This document shows positions 41,487 to 52,462 of a stretch of DNA of 64,000 nucleotides, in pieces. The notes beneath the pieces are model-generated. The model made no database searches and was not told the origin of the DNA. It saw nothing but the letters and a program-made list of their open reading frames with translations. The translations under genes were made by a program, and so were the position numbers. The stretch comes from Diplonema papillatum (lineage: Eukaryota > Euglenozoa > Diplonemea > Diplonemida > Diplonemidae): NCBI GenBank assembly GCA_030068145.1, contig JAPJBO010000447.1, positions 1 to 64,000 on the forward strand, in the 5' to 3' direction. Numbering within the stretch: position 1 is the stretch's first letter; each line of letters opens with the position of its first letter.

Positions 41487-42643
41487 AAGAAACGCCGGAA
41501 GGCTCCTCATGCTGAGGGGTCCTATAGGATACCACTTCGCGGGTCCTTCTGTGTGTCCGTCGGGTGTCCGTTTCCAGCCAAATTTTGGCTTTCCTTTCAG
41601 AGGGCGGGATCACCTTCTTCTTTTGGTCTACCAGCAGGCACTTTTCTTCCTCCGTCTCGGCCCCTTCTTGTGTGTCGTCGCGGTCTCGTTTGTGCAGAGC
41701 AGTCGCTGATGCTCACCGCTTTCTTTCGTCGGCGATCTGACACGAGCAAATAGGTAACCACAAGCTAATGATGCAGAATGTCGTCACATGCGGATGCTGA
41801 GGTTTTCTGACACCAGATTCCACTCTTCAGTGCCTACCACTTCGTCCTCTGCTGCTTCCAACCCGCGTTCTCATGTTTACTTGTATCGGTGGCCGTGCCG
41901 AGTGGGGCTTTTTGAATCTGCCGTCCTCTTCTGCATTGTCGGTGGGGTTCTTCCTGCCGTCGCTGTCTATGCTCCGACAACACCGCCCGATGGTGCCCCT
42001 TCGTGACGGTTGCCACCCGTCGTCGTATGCAAGGTGCACTGTGGCAAGCGATGACGCACACGTTACTGCGTGGCCATCGCTTTTCTGGCGGGTTTAACAT
42101 TGCCCCGGCATACGTGTGCCCTTCTCACCTCTCACCTCCTGATGCTGATTGCACTCCCTCTTTGTCTTACGCCGCCGAAAAACCCCGGTCTTGTAGCCTG
42201 TGGCGCGGCGGTGCTCCCGCTGTCCTGAACGATCGTATCTGTATAGCCTATTATTGGAAGCGGATGTGCTTTCTCGATCGTCTTCAGCGCGTTGGCCAAC
42301 GGCCTCGCATAACAGAGCATCGTCGCCACAACAGCCATTGGTATAAAAGCTGCAGACCTCAAAGTCATCACAACCGGATGCGTGTGGTTGCGTCTGCTCC
42401 ACGCGGTCGCAACTCTTATGCTTCATTCCGCCCTCTTTTTCGGAGCCTCCTTGTCCATGGTTTCCCACTGGATTGCGGGGTCCGCCGTTCGGAACACATT
42501 TCCGGTCGGACCTTCAGCCAGTATACTAGTGGCATACCAGCCGTTTCTTTTGAAAAGAAACGGCGTTTCCATCCACCGCCAAAAAGAAGGAAACGGAAAC
42601 GGAAACGGAAACGTTTCCAACGTTTCCATCCTACATAGCCCTA
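41392..42643. mobile_element. TA-flanked inverted-repeat transposon inside C2
   Basis: TA dinucleotides at 41390-41391 and 42642-42643 bracket inverted ends GGGCTAAGTTGGATGGAAAC and GGGCTATGTAGGATGGAAAC (right end read on the minus strand). Inner CGGAAA microsatellites form further hairpins at both ends. The length with one TA is 1,252 bp, which is 1 modulo 3. That is exactly the offset between the RT frame on the left and the Pro-rich frame on the right, so precise removal would rejoin one open frame. No transposase is seen inside, so it is non-autonomous, probably Tc1/mariner-like by its TA target. Confidence 0.8.
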
Positions 42644-44217
42644 GGGGGGGCTCACCAGCGGCGGACGGACAGATGGCAGGGCCTGCAGCAGCGCCGGAGG
42701 AGCGCATTCTCTGTGTCCCTGGGGAGGGTGGCTCCCTCCTTGGGGGCACGGAGGGTGCGCTGGGGCGGATGCCCCCGGAGAAGCGAGTGGCCGTCCCGGA
42801 AGACGAGGAGATTCCGGCTTCAGACGCGAGCCCGGGGGTTGACGCGCAGGTGGGCGCCGAGCGACCGAAGGCGACGCGACGGGAAGGCGGAGTCCCCCCC
42901 CCAACAGCAACACCCCCAGTGCCGCCAGCACCCCCAAAAGAAACGGTGGCACCCCAGCCCCTCCAGCACGTCGCGGCCAAAACGGCAGAGGGAGCGCGGG
43001 TGGAAGGCACAGGGGCAACAGGGAGCGGGATCCGGAGCCCCCCAAAGCACCCCCCCACCCAACACGACACCCTCATGCAGGTCGAGGCAGAGGCGGCGAG
43101 GAAGGCCACCCTCAAGCCACTCGAAGCAGGCAGGGCGGGCACGGCATCATCGCGCGACGGCTGGCGATGCGCACCACCGAGGGCAGCCCCGTCCGAGCCG
43201 TACAGGCAGAGACAGCAGTCGACGGGAACCAGGCGGGACCCGTTGGGGGTCGAGGATGGGCCATCCTCGTCGATCGTGCCGCCGCTGCCACCGGCCGGCC
43301 CAACCCCAAAGCCGCAGCTCCGCAAGGGGGAGACCGCCCCGGCCACTTCGAAGCCCCTAGATCCCCCCGGAAAAGGTCGACCCCCACCGAAAAAGCAAGG
43401 GCTACCAAAAGGCCCCAATCCACACACACAGGCGCTCAGGCTGCAGGCAGCCGCGAAAGCCCTCCAGCCCCCCGAAAATCGCCAACCACCCCCCCAAAGA
43501 CGGGAGCTCCCCCCCCCGAAAAGCGCCTCTGTATCCGAAACAAACCCACAGGCACCCCCCCCAAAACGAGAGCTCCCCCCCCCGAAAACCCCGCAGGCAC
43601 CCCCCCAAAGACAAGAGCCACCCCCCCCGAAAAACGCACCTGCATCAAAAACAAACCCGCAGGCACTCAAGAGGAAAGACCCCCCGGTGGGACTGAGCAA
43701 CCCACAACTCTTGAAAAAACCGCGCCCCCCGGGGGACGTCCAGCCACCACCGCCCCCCCCGAAAAAGGCACCAGCCCCCCCAGAAATAATAATAATCGCC
43801 GCCCATCAGCCACCGCCCCGGTTGAAGCGAAAAGACCCCCCCCGCTCCACATTCCTGGGTGAAAAAGACCGCCCCAAAAAAGCCCGCCATCAGGACCCTA
43901 ACCTGAACAAGAGCGCCCACAACACCCAGGAACACCAACCTTGCCCGGGGCCCACTCCAAGACTGCTCGCAGAACAGTCACTTCCGGAGTGTGTCGCCCC
44001 CTCGAGCAAGATGAGCCCCGCAAACGGATTTCTGCCACAGTCTGCCAGGTTGCCCCGCCAGGCCCCCCAGACTGGTCCGTTACCATCCTCGTCTTTAGGG
44101 AGGATGAGCCGCGCGTTGCCGAAGTGCGTAGGGGAATCCAACTCGCCACTGGAACCCCTACGGGAGGGGGCGTCAGGACTGGCCAAGTCCCGCATGGAGG
44201 TTGGCCTCTCCATGTGA
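42644..44217 (+). CDS. C2 Pro-rich C-terminal region
   Basis: About 524 codons, rich in Pro, Lys, Ala and Arg, with repeated PPPKRELPPPK-type units. The frame is open across the right end of the inserted transposon but is in phase with the RT frame once that insert is subtracted. It stops just before the C-family tail. It lacks a recognisable domain and may bind RNA or act as a linker. The repetitive composition makes the exact reading frame less certain. Confidence 0.55.
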
Positions 44218-44380
44218 GTCCACGGGTGATTCCCGCTCCTTAAACGACTAATCCTGAGTTAAGGTTTTTTAGTGGGTAAATCCCGCCAGAAAAAGCGGCA
44301 GTCCCACACTCGCAAGTTTGGTCCGGCTTGTGGTCAGTGCGTAAGGAATTTTTCCCCTCAGTTACCAAAAAAAAAAAAAA

Positions 44381-44892
44381 GAAAAAAGTCGAAAGCGCAA
44401 CCTCAGCCAATATTCGGGTTGCCACTCTAGCCGTCTTTATGAGACAACAACTCGCTCTCCGAGGATTCACATAGCAATCGACGCATGCAGGAGCTATGTG
44501 CGGGAATTTTTCAAATCGCAGAGAAGTCTAGATTACGTAGACCTCGACACCTTTTTGTCTCAATTTGGCCGGAGCAGGTGCTGGTGCCAGGAAACTAGAT
44601 CCGGGCTCACGTTCAGTTGGAACACAAACAGACCTTTGTTGTCCCAACGCCTCTTCTTGCCGCACTGCCAAGTTGACACCTGGCTGGGCGAGGGCGAGCA
44701 TGACACAGCAGTGTCCAACGTGGGACGAGAAGCGTCGGAAACTTCTGCCAAAAGGCAACACTCCAACTGCCCAACTTTCACCCACTGCACTCCCAACTTT
44801 CCCGCCAAATCTCTCAGACCGATATAAGTCCCTGACCTCAGCGGGAACACTTAACAATTAAGCATCGCGATCAACCAATTCAGGGCACACAC
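44381..44892 (+). promoter_or_regulatory. Upstream region of PAN gene P1
   Basis: 512 bp without a convincing gene. A CCAAT word lies at about 44403 and a TATA-like GATATAAGT at about 44820, some 70 bp before the ATG. Both are weak hints only. The region is unrelated to the upstream DNA of P2. Confidence 0.35.
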
Positions 44893-47800
44893 ATGGGTCG
44901 GGTATCACATGTTGTTTTGCTGTGCCTGCTGCTCGGAAGCAGCAGCGTGCATGCAGCACCATGCCAAGGTTACGGTGGTGTTGTGTTCGGCGGCGACTGC
45001 AGAAAGCAGTGGTGTCCACACCCGCTGAACGATGCTGAGTATCCGAAGTGGCCGTATTGCAAGAGGGTGCCCAATGATCCGGACACACGTTTCGACTTCA
45101 TATGGGAGACAATGCCGCCTGCAGATGTGCCGTATCATCAGTGCGGTGCTGGGAAGGTTTTGAGGCCAGACGCTTCGGGCATGGTTTGCCGCAATCCACA
45201 CAACGACTTCGAAGCAGGTGAATGCATCGACGAAGAGTGCTGCACACAACAGATATGTTCGAGCTACACATGTCCTACTGGCTGGACTCTCAAGGGGCAT
45301 GCAGCCGACATCGATTGCTACTTCGGATGCACTGAAGCAGATTGTTGTGAGTTGCCAACCGTGAAGAAACTGCCGCGACAGCGCCCGATGGGATTGTTGT
45401 TCGTAGACAAGGATCCAGCCAGATTCGTGTTTGGTGGGAACGCAACGATTCTTCGTGCCATCGACGAGTCGGATATTACGCATTACCGGGTGTACTGGGG
45501 GTTCGTGATGGCCAAAAGGAAGGCACCTTCTTGTGAGCTGAGAAATCCCGTCTCATGGAACCTTGCGAGATGGATGGACAAGTCCAAGCTTTATGCAGAG
45601 TTTCCGAAGACAGGCTGCGACATTACGTTTGAGATTCCAATGGGCACGAAGGCTACTGACTACCAGAGATGTCCCATCAGCCTCGACAGGCGGGATCAGA
45701 AAACAGGGGCGACAGACAAGTGTAACCCGCATCTTCTCGTGGTTGTGTCGGTCAATGAGAACGGCGAGAGATCTTCCTTCGAGTCACCATCCGACCTAGT
45801 AGGACCAGTGCTAGCGATCTCAGACTACGAAGAGGATCTGGGCATGACATGTGCGGAGTCTGGGGTAGTTGGTGGAGCTGATTTGATAGCGGTAGATGAT
45901 GCGGAACTTGGAGCTCGGGGAAGTTGTCCAACTCCCGCTGAATGTGCTCAGAGGTGCCGTGAATATGATGGAGAGAAGGGCCGCTGCAGGATGTGGACGT
46001 GGACGTACCCTTCTGGGGGGCCCAATTCAAATTCGTGTTGGATGGAATCGCAGTCACTACAGATGACCCACTACACAGTGCGCATTACAGGTCCTGCTGT
46101 GTGTCCAACGAGAAACGAGTCGTCGCCGCCGACCGGTCGTGAGCGGCCGAAATGTACACGGTGGCAGAGGTTTCAGAACGCTCTTCCTTTTCCCGATGGC
46201 GACCAGTGGAAAGTTCGCTCGGAGGGGATCAACTATGTACAACGCCCGTTGGGGCCTTACGAGAGCGCTGAAATGTGCAAATCGCTATGCGACATGGACG
46301 TGATGTGCGTTGGGTTCTACTATCAAAAGGCACTGCAGCTGAACCGCGGGGACAACCGGCTTTTGAAGATGTGCCGGATTTTGCACGTGGACTCGGGCGA
46401 GAGGCACGATCTGTTGCCGGACGACGGCGTCGATGTGTTCAACATGGTCAACTTGTACGATACGTGGTTCTGCACGCGGGAAGGGAAGGCACCGCTTGTG
46501 AACGGCTATGCATTTCAAAGACTTGAGTTTGGGTACATCAAGTGTGAAGATGCATCGATCAGTCGGACACCGATGGAGAATGTGGACTGCTGCGCGTTTG
46601 CGTGCGATGAGGATGCGACATGCGGAGCGTTCACATTCTGGAACGGAAACAACGAATGCGAACTGTTCCGCAGCTGCAGCAGCCAGACGCTAGTGGAGAA
46701 GGTGGAGGGATGCACTTATGAATCGTGCTTCGACGGGTTTGGGGCGTCGACTTATTTGAAGATACAAGAGCGAAAGATGCAGATTGTGGATCAGTTCCCA
46801 CGACAGGGAACCAAGGACGGGATCCCTGTCAGTGTGCAGACCAACGGAATGATGAACGGTGCAGAGGTCGTCTGTGCGGCGCGAAGACGGTCGGACGACC
46901 GAGAAGAGTTCCCAGAGACAGCCGCGGAATTGAAGGCATTGAATGGTACAAATGGCGAATTCGTAAAAACAGCGATCGTGGTGAACGACGTGGCAATGGT
47001 GATGCTGACCCAAGAGATGGGAGGGCAACTGTACGACGGACTGAAGTACCAAGTGAGGTGTGCAGTCGTCGAACACACGAAGTACAACGGCCTCCCGGCC
47101 TTCGTGGACTCCCACAAGTCGTTCCAGCTGCAAGAACCGAAAGGGTATCGATTCATGCGTCACGGCAGGTGCATAGGGTACCAAGGCTGCGAGAAGTTGC
47201 TAGGCGACGAACGAAACAAGGGTGTGAGCTACGATGACTGCCTTGCTCTCAGCAACAACGCTGCAGAGTCGACGGGGTTCTCATGGGGGATGTACGACGG
47301 GTGGTGCCGTGTCTATTCGGTGTGCCCTCCGCAAGGTGTGGCGCGGGACGATGGACAGTACTACTGCTTCAAAAAGACAGACGAGTGGGAGGACTTCAAC
47401 GATCCGGGTCAGGGAGAGTGCGACAATGTGTGTCCATTTGGCGACACGTGCTCCTTCAAACACAAGATGGGGGTACAGAACAGGAATGTCTTTACTCCGT
47501 CTCGCGACCACTGCGGATTCCCTCCAACTGCGGCACCAGCCACCAACGTGCCAACTGCCGCACCAGCCACCAACGTGCCATCTGCGGCACCAGCTACGGG
47601 AGTGCCAGATGTTGCAACCAGCGGTCCTGGCACCAAGGGAAACACGAAGTTACCATCTGGAGGGACTGATGCATCAGGAACAGGAGCTGCGGCCGATGAT
47701 GATGGCGATGGAACGAGTCCAAGCTGGTGGCTGTGGGTGTTGATCGTCGCTGGTGCCCTACTGCTTGTGATTCTGGCGGCGTACATGTTCACTAAGTGGC

Positions 47801-47991
47801 GTGCGGTTCCGAAAGTGTATTCGCCCGCGGCTACGTCGGACTCTGTGCCGTCTCCGGGGTCCCTGTCATCTCCAACCGCGATGCTTCCTGTCGGGAGCAT
47901 AGCTAGCGAGTCTCCGATGGAAATGTCACCGAGGAACCATACGGAGGACACTGATACAGCTTCCAGGCAGCTACCTTACGGAGGCGATTGA
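44893..47991 (+). CDS. P1: PAN/Apple-type single-pass surface receptor
   Basis: Predicted 1,032-residue type I membrane protein. Signal peptide about 1-21 (ending GSSSVHA). A Cys-rich N-terminal part ends in a C-x4-C-P-x-G-W-T-L-K and CTEADCC module (about 122-155). A fibronectin-III-like stretch with ITHYRVYWG follows. There are at least three PAN/Apple-like Cys modules (about 318-400, 448-510, 537-600) with C-x3-C and C-x-G/M-F/W-T/Y patterns, and a fourth possible one at about 752-815. A short stalk of A-P-A-T-N-V-P repeats precedes one membrane helix (about 945-967) and a 65-residue Ser/Pro-rich tail. Binding of protein or carbohydrate ligands is inferred from PAN domains in general. It is paired with P2 downstream. 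Confidence 0.8.
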   Translation: MGRVSHVVLLCLLLGSSSVHAAPCQGYGGVVFGGDCRKQWCPHPLNDAEYPKWPYCKRVPNDPDTRFDFIWETMPPADVPYHQCGAGKVLRPDASGMVCRNPHNDFEAGECIDEECCTQQICSSYTCPTGWTLKGHAADIDCYFGCTEADCCELPTVKKLPRQRPMGLLFVDKDPARFVFGGNATILRAIDESDITHYRVYWGFVMAKRKAPSCELRNPVSWNLARWMDKSKLYAEFPKTGCDITFEIPMGTKATDYQRCPISLDRRDQKTGATDKCNPHLLVVVSVNENGERSSFESPSDLVGPVLAISDYEEDLGMTCAESGVVGGADLIAVDDAELGARGSCPTPAECAQRCREYDGEKGRCRMWTWTYPSGGPNSNSCWMESQSLQMTHYTVRITGPAVCPTRNESSPPTGRERPKCTRWQRFQNALPFPDGDQWKVRSEGINYVQRPLGPYESAEMCKSLCDMDVMCVGFYYQKALQLNRGDNRLLKMCRILHVDSGERHDLLPDDGVDVFNMVNLYDTWFCTREGKAPLVNGYAFQRLEFGYIKCEDASISRTPMENVDCCAFACDEDATCGAFTFWNGNNECELFRSCSSQTLVEKVEGCTYESCFDGFGASTYLKIQERKMQIVDQFPRQGTKDGIPVSVQTNGMMNGAEVVCAARRRSDDREEFPETAAELKALNGTNGEFVKTAIVVNDVAMVMLTQEMGGQLYDGLKYQVRCAVVEHTKYNGLPAFVDSHKSFQLQEPKGYRFMRHGRCIGYQGCEKLLGDERNKGVSYDDCLALSNNAAESTGFSWGMYDGWCRVYSVCPPQGVARDDGQYYCFKKTDEWEDFNDPGQGECDNVCPFGDTCSFKHKMGVQNRNVFTPSRDHCGFPPTAAPATNVPTAAPATNVPSAAPATGVPDVATSGPGTKGNTKLPSGGTDASGTGAAADDDGDGTSPSWWLWVLIVAGALLLVILAAYMFTKWRAVPKVYSPAATSDSVPSPGSLSSPTAMLPVGSIASESPMEMSPRNHTEDTDTASRQLPYGGD

Positions 47992-49105
47992 CCTCTGTAC
48001 CAAGGACTGGAGGACGCGGCAGCGGACAGTGGGGAAGGCTCTGATTTTGGTTTCAAGCAGTTCAAGCAGTTTCCAGTCCGCAAATCCGGCATCACTTCCA
48101 GTTTGCAACTTCCGATTCCCAATCAAAAGTCCCAGCACGACGATTTTTCCGATTCCCCAGCATCCAAGTCCCCAGCAATACGGTCTTGTACCTCAAGAAG
48201 CGAGTTCTGCAGAGAAAAGATTCTTGGACGTTTCTTGCAGCGAACTTGCCTCTCAATCACGGTTGACAACCATTCCGACGACAATATTTTGTTACATGCG
48301 TGTTGAGAACGGAACAGAAAGACATGTTGGTGACTTCAATCAAACCAAACTCTCTCTCTCTCATGCCGTGTGCTGTTTCTTCCCGAGACTGCTTCTACCT
48401 CTTCTTCCGCATCCAGTTTAACACAGAAGCTTGGAACAGACAGGCAGGCTACGCTCCTTTTCAGGGCAAAACAATAAGTCAGCTCAGCCCATGTGCTCCT
48501 CTTCCGTTCATTTTGAGGCTACATTGCTGAGAACCAGGAGCAACAGAAGAAGTTATCCTGCACCTCTGCGGTTTACGCTGGCTCGGCGTACTTCTGGTCA
48601 GGGTGTGGAATTGCCCGAACATGCTTGTCTCGCTCGCTCCTTGCGTACACCTTGTCCGACAAAGTATCCACCGGACAGGGGGGAGGTACACCTATAGACC
48701 CCAACCCAGACGGGCAAGGAAGCTGTGAGACAGAAAGTACCGCACCAAAGACTTTCGACGATATCCTGAACAAAAGGTTTCCTGCGCGGCTGCAGTTGGC
48801 AAAGCCTGAAGCGTATAATTAGGGTATCCCGAGGAACGCACCGTGGAATGACTTGAATTCTTGTGCGGCAGAGCGGCGGGTTTCCGCTCTCTTACAAGAG
48901 ACATAGTATGCAGGTGGGTCTGTCTTTCGGTTTCAGATTCAGACGACGTTCTCGCGCGACACAGCCTCGGTAATAGAGTCATGGTACTTGCCGTTTCTTC
49001 CTTTGCATCTCCCGCAAATTGATGCAAACCTCGCATCATGGTTTAAGACCGGTTTTCCTTCTAGTTGTACACTGTAAAGCACCTGCTTTATCCAGAGCTC
49101 ACACA
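47992..49105 (+). other. Intergenic region between P1 and P2
   Basis: 1.1 kb that holds the P1 3' end and the P2 promoter. A 65-codon frame at 48625-48822 ending FPARLQLAKPEAYN is protein-like but unsupported. Nothing resembles the region upstream of P1, so the duplication that made the pair is confined to the coding region. Confidence 0.4.
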
Positions 49106-52100
49106 ATGGGACGGGTTTCATATGTTCTGCTGTGCCTGCTGCTCGGAAGCAGCAGCGTGCATGCAGCACCATGCCAAGGTTACGGTGGTGTTGTGTTCGG
49201 CGGCGACTGCAGAAAGCAGTGGTGTCCACACCCGCTGAACGATGCTGAGTATCCGAAGTGGCCGTATTGCAAGAGGGTGCCCAATGATCCGGACACACGT
49301 TTCGACTTCATATGGGAGACAATGCCGCCTGCAGATGTGCCGTATCATCAGTGCGGTGCTGGGAAGGTTTTGAGGCCAGACGCTTCGGGCATGGTTTGCC
49401 GCAATCCACACAACGACTTCGAAGCAGGTGAATGCATCGACGAAGAGTGCTGCACACAACAGATATGTTCGAGCTACACGTGTCCTACTGGCTGGACTCT
49501 CAAGGGGCATGCAGCCGACATCGATTGCTACTTCGGATGCACTGAAGCAGATTGTTGTGAGTTGCCAACCGTGAAGAAACTGCCGCGACAGCGCCCGATG
49601 GGATTGTTGTTCGTAGACAAGGATCCAGCCAGATTCGTGTTTGGTGGGAACGCAACGATTCTTCGTGCCATCGACGAGTCGGATATTACGCATTACCGGG
49701 TGTACTGGGGGTTCGTGATGGCCAAAAGGAAGGCACCTTCTTGTGAGCTGAGAAATCCCGTCTCATGGAACCTTGCGAGATGGATGGACAAGTCCAAGCT
49801 TTATGCAGAGTTTCCGAAGACAGGCTGCGACATTACGTTTGAGATTCCAATGGGCACGAAGGCTACTGACTACCAGAGATGTCCCATCAGCCTCGACAGG
49901 CGGGATCAGAAAACAGGGGCGACAGACAAGTGTAACCCGCATCTTCTCGTGGTTGTGTCGGTCAATGAGAACGGCGAGCGACCTTCCTTCGAGTCACCAT
50001 CCGACCTAGTTGGACCAGTGCTAGCGATCTCAGACTACGAAGAGGATCTGAACATGACATGTGCGGAGTCTGGGGTAGTTGGTGGAGCTGATTTGATAGC
50101 GGTAGATGATGCGGAACTTGGAGCTCGGGGAAGTTGTCCAACTCCCGCTGAATGTGCTCAGAGGTGCCGTGAATATGATGGAGAGAAGGGCCGCTGCAGG
50201 ATGTGGACGTGGACGTACCCTTCTGGGGGGCCCAATTCAAATTCGTGTTGGATGGAATCGCAGTCACTACAGATGACCCACTACACAGTGCGCATTACAG
50301 GTCCTGCTGTGTGTCCAACGAGAAACGAGTCGTCGCCGCCGACCGGTCGTGAGCGGCCGAAATGTACACGGTGGCAGAGGTTTCAGAACGCTCTTCCTTT
50401 TCCCGATGGCGACCAGTGGAAAGTTCGCTCGGAGGGGATCAACTATGTACAACGCCCGTTGGGGCCTTACGAGAGCGCTGAAATGTGCAAATCGCTATGC
50501 GACATGGACGTGATGTGCGTTGGGTTCTACTATCAAAAGGCACTGCAGCTGAACCGCGGGGACAACCGGCTTTTGAAGATGTGCCGGATTTTGCACGTGG
50601 ACTCGGGCGAGAGGCACGATCTGTTGCCGGACGACGGCGTCGATGTGTTCAACATGGTCAACTTGTACGATACGTGGTTCTGCACGCGGGAAGGGAAGGC
50701 ACCGCTTGTGAACGGCTATGCATTTCAAAGACTTGAGTTTGGGTACATCAAGTGTGAAGATGCATCGATCAGTCGGACACCGATGGAGAATGTGGACTGC
50801 TGCGCGTTTGCGTGCGATGAGGATGCGACATGCGGAGCGTTCACATTCTGGAACGGAAACAACGAATGCGAACTGTTCCGCAGCTGCAGCAGCCAGACGC
50901 TAGTGGAGAAGGTGGAGGGATGCACTTATGAATCGTGCTTCGACGGGTTTGGGGCGTCGACTTATTTGAAGATACAAGAGCGAAAGATGCAGATTGTGGA
51001 TCAGTTCCCACGACAGGGAACCAAGGACGGGATCCCTGTCAGTGTGCAGACCAACGGAATGATGAACGGTGCAGAGGTCGTCTGTGCGGCGCGAAGACGG
51101 TCGGACGACCGAGAAGAGTTCCCAGAGACAGCCGCGGAATTGAAGGCATTGAATGGTACAAATGGCGAATTCGTAAAAACAGCGATCGTGGTGAACGACG
51201 TGGCAATGGTGATGCTGACCCAAGAGATGGGAGGGCAACTGTACGACGGACTGAAGTACCAAGTGAGGTGTGCAGTCGTCGAACACACGAAGTACAACGG
51301 CCTCCCGGCCTTCGTGGACTCCCACAAGTCGTTCCAGCTGCAAGAACCGAAAGGGTATCGATTCATGCGTCACGGCAGGTGCATAGGGTACCAAGGCTGC
51401 GAGAAGTTGCTAGGCGACGAACGAAACAAGGGTGTGAGCTACGATGACTGCCTTGCTCTCAGCAACAACGCTGCAGAGTCGACGGGGTTCTCATGGGGGA
51501 TGTACGACGGGTGGTGCCGTGTCTATTCGGTGTGCCCTCCGCAAGGTGTGGCGCGGGACGATGGACAGTACTACTGCTTCAAAAAGACAGACGAGTGGGA
51601 GGACTTCAACGATCCGGGTCAGGGAGAGTGCGACAATGTGTGTCCATTTGGCGACACGTGCTCCTTCAAACACAAGATGGGGGTACAGAACAGGAATGTC
51701 TTTACTCCGTCTCGCGACCACTGCGGATTCCCTCCAACTGCGGCACCAGCCACCAACGTGCCATCTGCCGCACCAGCCACCAACGTGCCATCTGCGGCAC
51801 CAGCCACAGGGGTGCCAGATGCCAAGGGAAACACGGAGTCACCATCGGATGCATCAGAGACAGGAGCTGCAGCCGATGATGATGGTGACAGTACGAGTCC
51901 AAGCTGGTGGCTGTGGTTCTTGATTGTCGCTGGTGCCCTGCTGCTGCTTGTGTGTGTGTGTCTGGCGGCGTTCATGATCATGCGCACTGGGAGGCGTGCC
52001 GCATTAAAAAAGTATTCGTTCAGTGACTATACGACTGCATCTGAAGCTGTTTCGTCTCCGGAGTCAATGTCAACCTATATGCTTCCTATCGGAAGCTTAG

Positions 52101-52462
52101 TCAACCATTCTCCGTTGGAAGCTTCACCAAAGGACCCCACCCACCGCCCCTCGTCGGCATTCAGTCAGCCCGCATCGACAGGTTCTGTCGCAGGTAGCCC
52201 GAACCCTTCTCTCTCACACAGCCTGCGCCCAGCAGCACGTTCGTTACTGTCCAGCCCGAACCCTTCTCTCTCACATAACCAGTGCCCAGCAGCACGTTCG
52301 TTAGTGCCCAGCTCGAACCTTCCTTCTTCACACGACCAGCGCCGAGCAGCAAGTTCATTATCATCCAGACCGGTGGCTTCTTCCTCACAGAAGCGGCGCC
52401 CTTCGGAACCGAAGAAATCATCTGATTTGATGGTAAAGCGACCAACGGCATACAGTCTTTGA
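49106..52462 (+). CDS. P2: PAN/Apple-type receptor with long repeat-bearing tail
   Basis: Predicted 1,118-residue paralogue of P1. The ATG at 49106 aligns with the P1 start and begins the signal peptide (ending GSSSVHA); earlier in-frame Met codons lie in unrelated leader DNA. The ectodomain up to the stalk differs from P1 by only a few residues (for example DLN-M-T against DLG-M-T), and DNA identity is equally high at silent sites. The stalk, helix flank and cytoplasmic tail then diverge sharply. The tail is about 160 residues and carries three 19-20-residue repeats (PNPSLSH then AARSL) rich in Ser, Pro and Arg. The pattern suggests recent gene conversion of the ectodomain, or a duplication limited to it. 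Confidence 0.8.
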   Translation: MGRVSYVLLCLLLGSSSVHAAPCQGYGGVVFGGDCRKQWCPHPLNDAEYPKWPYCKRVPNDPDTRFDFIWETMPPADVPYHQCGAGKVLRPDASGMVCRNPHNDFEAGECIDEECCTQQICSSYTCPTGWTLKGHAADIDCYFGCTEADCCELPTVKKLPRQRPMGLLFVDKDPARFVFGGNATILRAIDESDITHYRVYWGFVMAKRKAPSCELRNPVSWNLARWMDKSKLYAEFPKTGCDITFEIPMGTKATDYQRCPISLDRRDQKTGATDKCNPHLLVVVSVNENGERPSFESPSDLVGPVLAISDYEEDLNMTCAESGVVGGADLIAVDDAELGARGSCPTPAECAQRCREYDGEKGRCRMWTWTYPSGGPNSNSCWMESQSLQMTHYTVRITGPAVCPTRNESSPPTGRERPKCTRWQRFQNALPFPDGDQWKVRSEGINYVQRPLGPYESAEMCKSLCDMDVMCVGFYYQKALQLNRGDNRLLKMCRILHVDSGERHDLLPDDGVDVFNMVNLYDTWFCTREGKAPLVNGYAFQRLEFGYIKCEDASISRTPMENVDCCAFACDEDATCGAFTFWNGNNECELFRSCSSQTLVEKVEGCTYESCFDGFGASTYLKIQERKMQIVDQFPRQGTKDGIPVSVQTNGMMNGAEVVCAARRRSDDREEFPETAAELKALNGTNGEFVKTAIVVNDVAMVMLTQEMGGQLYDGLKYQVRCAVVEHTKYNGLPAFVDSHKSFQLQEPKGYRFMRHGRCIGYQGCEKLLGDERNKGVSYDDCLALSNNAAESTGFSWGMYDGWCRVYSVCPPQGVARDDGQYYCFKKTDEWEDFNDPGQGECDNVCPFGDTCSFKHKMGVQNRNVFTPSRDHCGFPPTAAPATNVPSAAPATNVPSAAPATGVPDAKGNTESPSDASETGAAADDDGDSTSPSWWLWFLIVAGALLLLVCVCLAAFMIMRTGRRAALKKYSFSDYTTASEAVSSPESMSTYMLPIGSLVNHSPLEASPKDPTHRPSSAFSQPASTGSVAGSPNPSLSHSLRPAARSLLSSPNPSLSHNQCPAARSLVPSSNLPSSHDQRRAASSLSSRPVASSSQKRRPSEPKKSSDLMVKRPTAYSL
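52190..52385 (+). repeat. 57-60-bp tandem repeat in the P2 tail
   Basis: About three units containing CCGAACCCTTCTCTCTCACA and CCAGCAGCACGTTCGTTA encode the Ser/Pro/Arg repeats of the P2 cytoplasmic tail. P1 has no counterpart. Confidence 0.8.

Larger units (their letters stand above)
38042..44380 (+). mobile_element. Non-LTR retrotransposon C2 with restriction-like endonuclease
   Basis: Begins at the poly(A) of C1 and ends in its own poly(A) (44367-44380). It encodes a reverse transcriptase, a CCHC-type zinc motif and a restriction-like endonuclease motif, then a Pro-rich C-terminus. A TA-flanked transposon at 41392-42643 splits the coding region. It may be truncated at the 5' end, because no N-terminal zinc fingers are seen. 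Confidence 0.75.

Noticed and set aside
42423-43700. 425-codon minus-strand Gly/Ser-rich frame
   Set aside because: Antisense of the Pro-rich C2 region; composition alone keeps it open.
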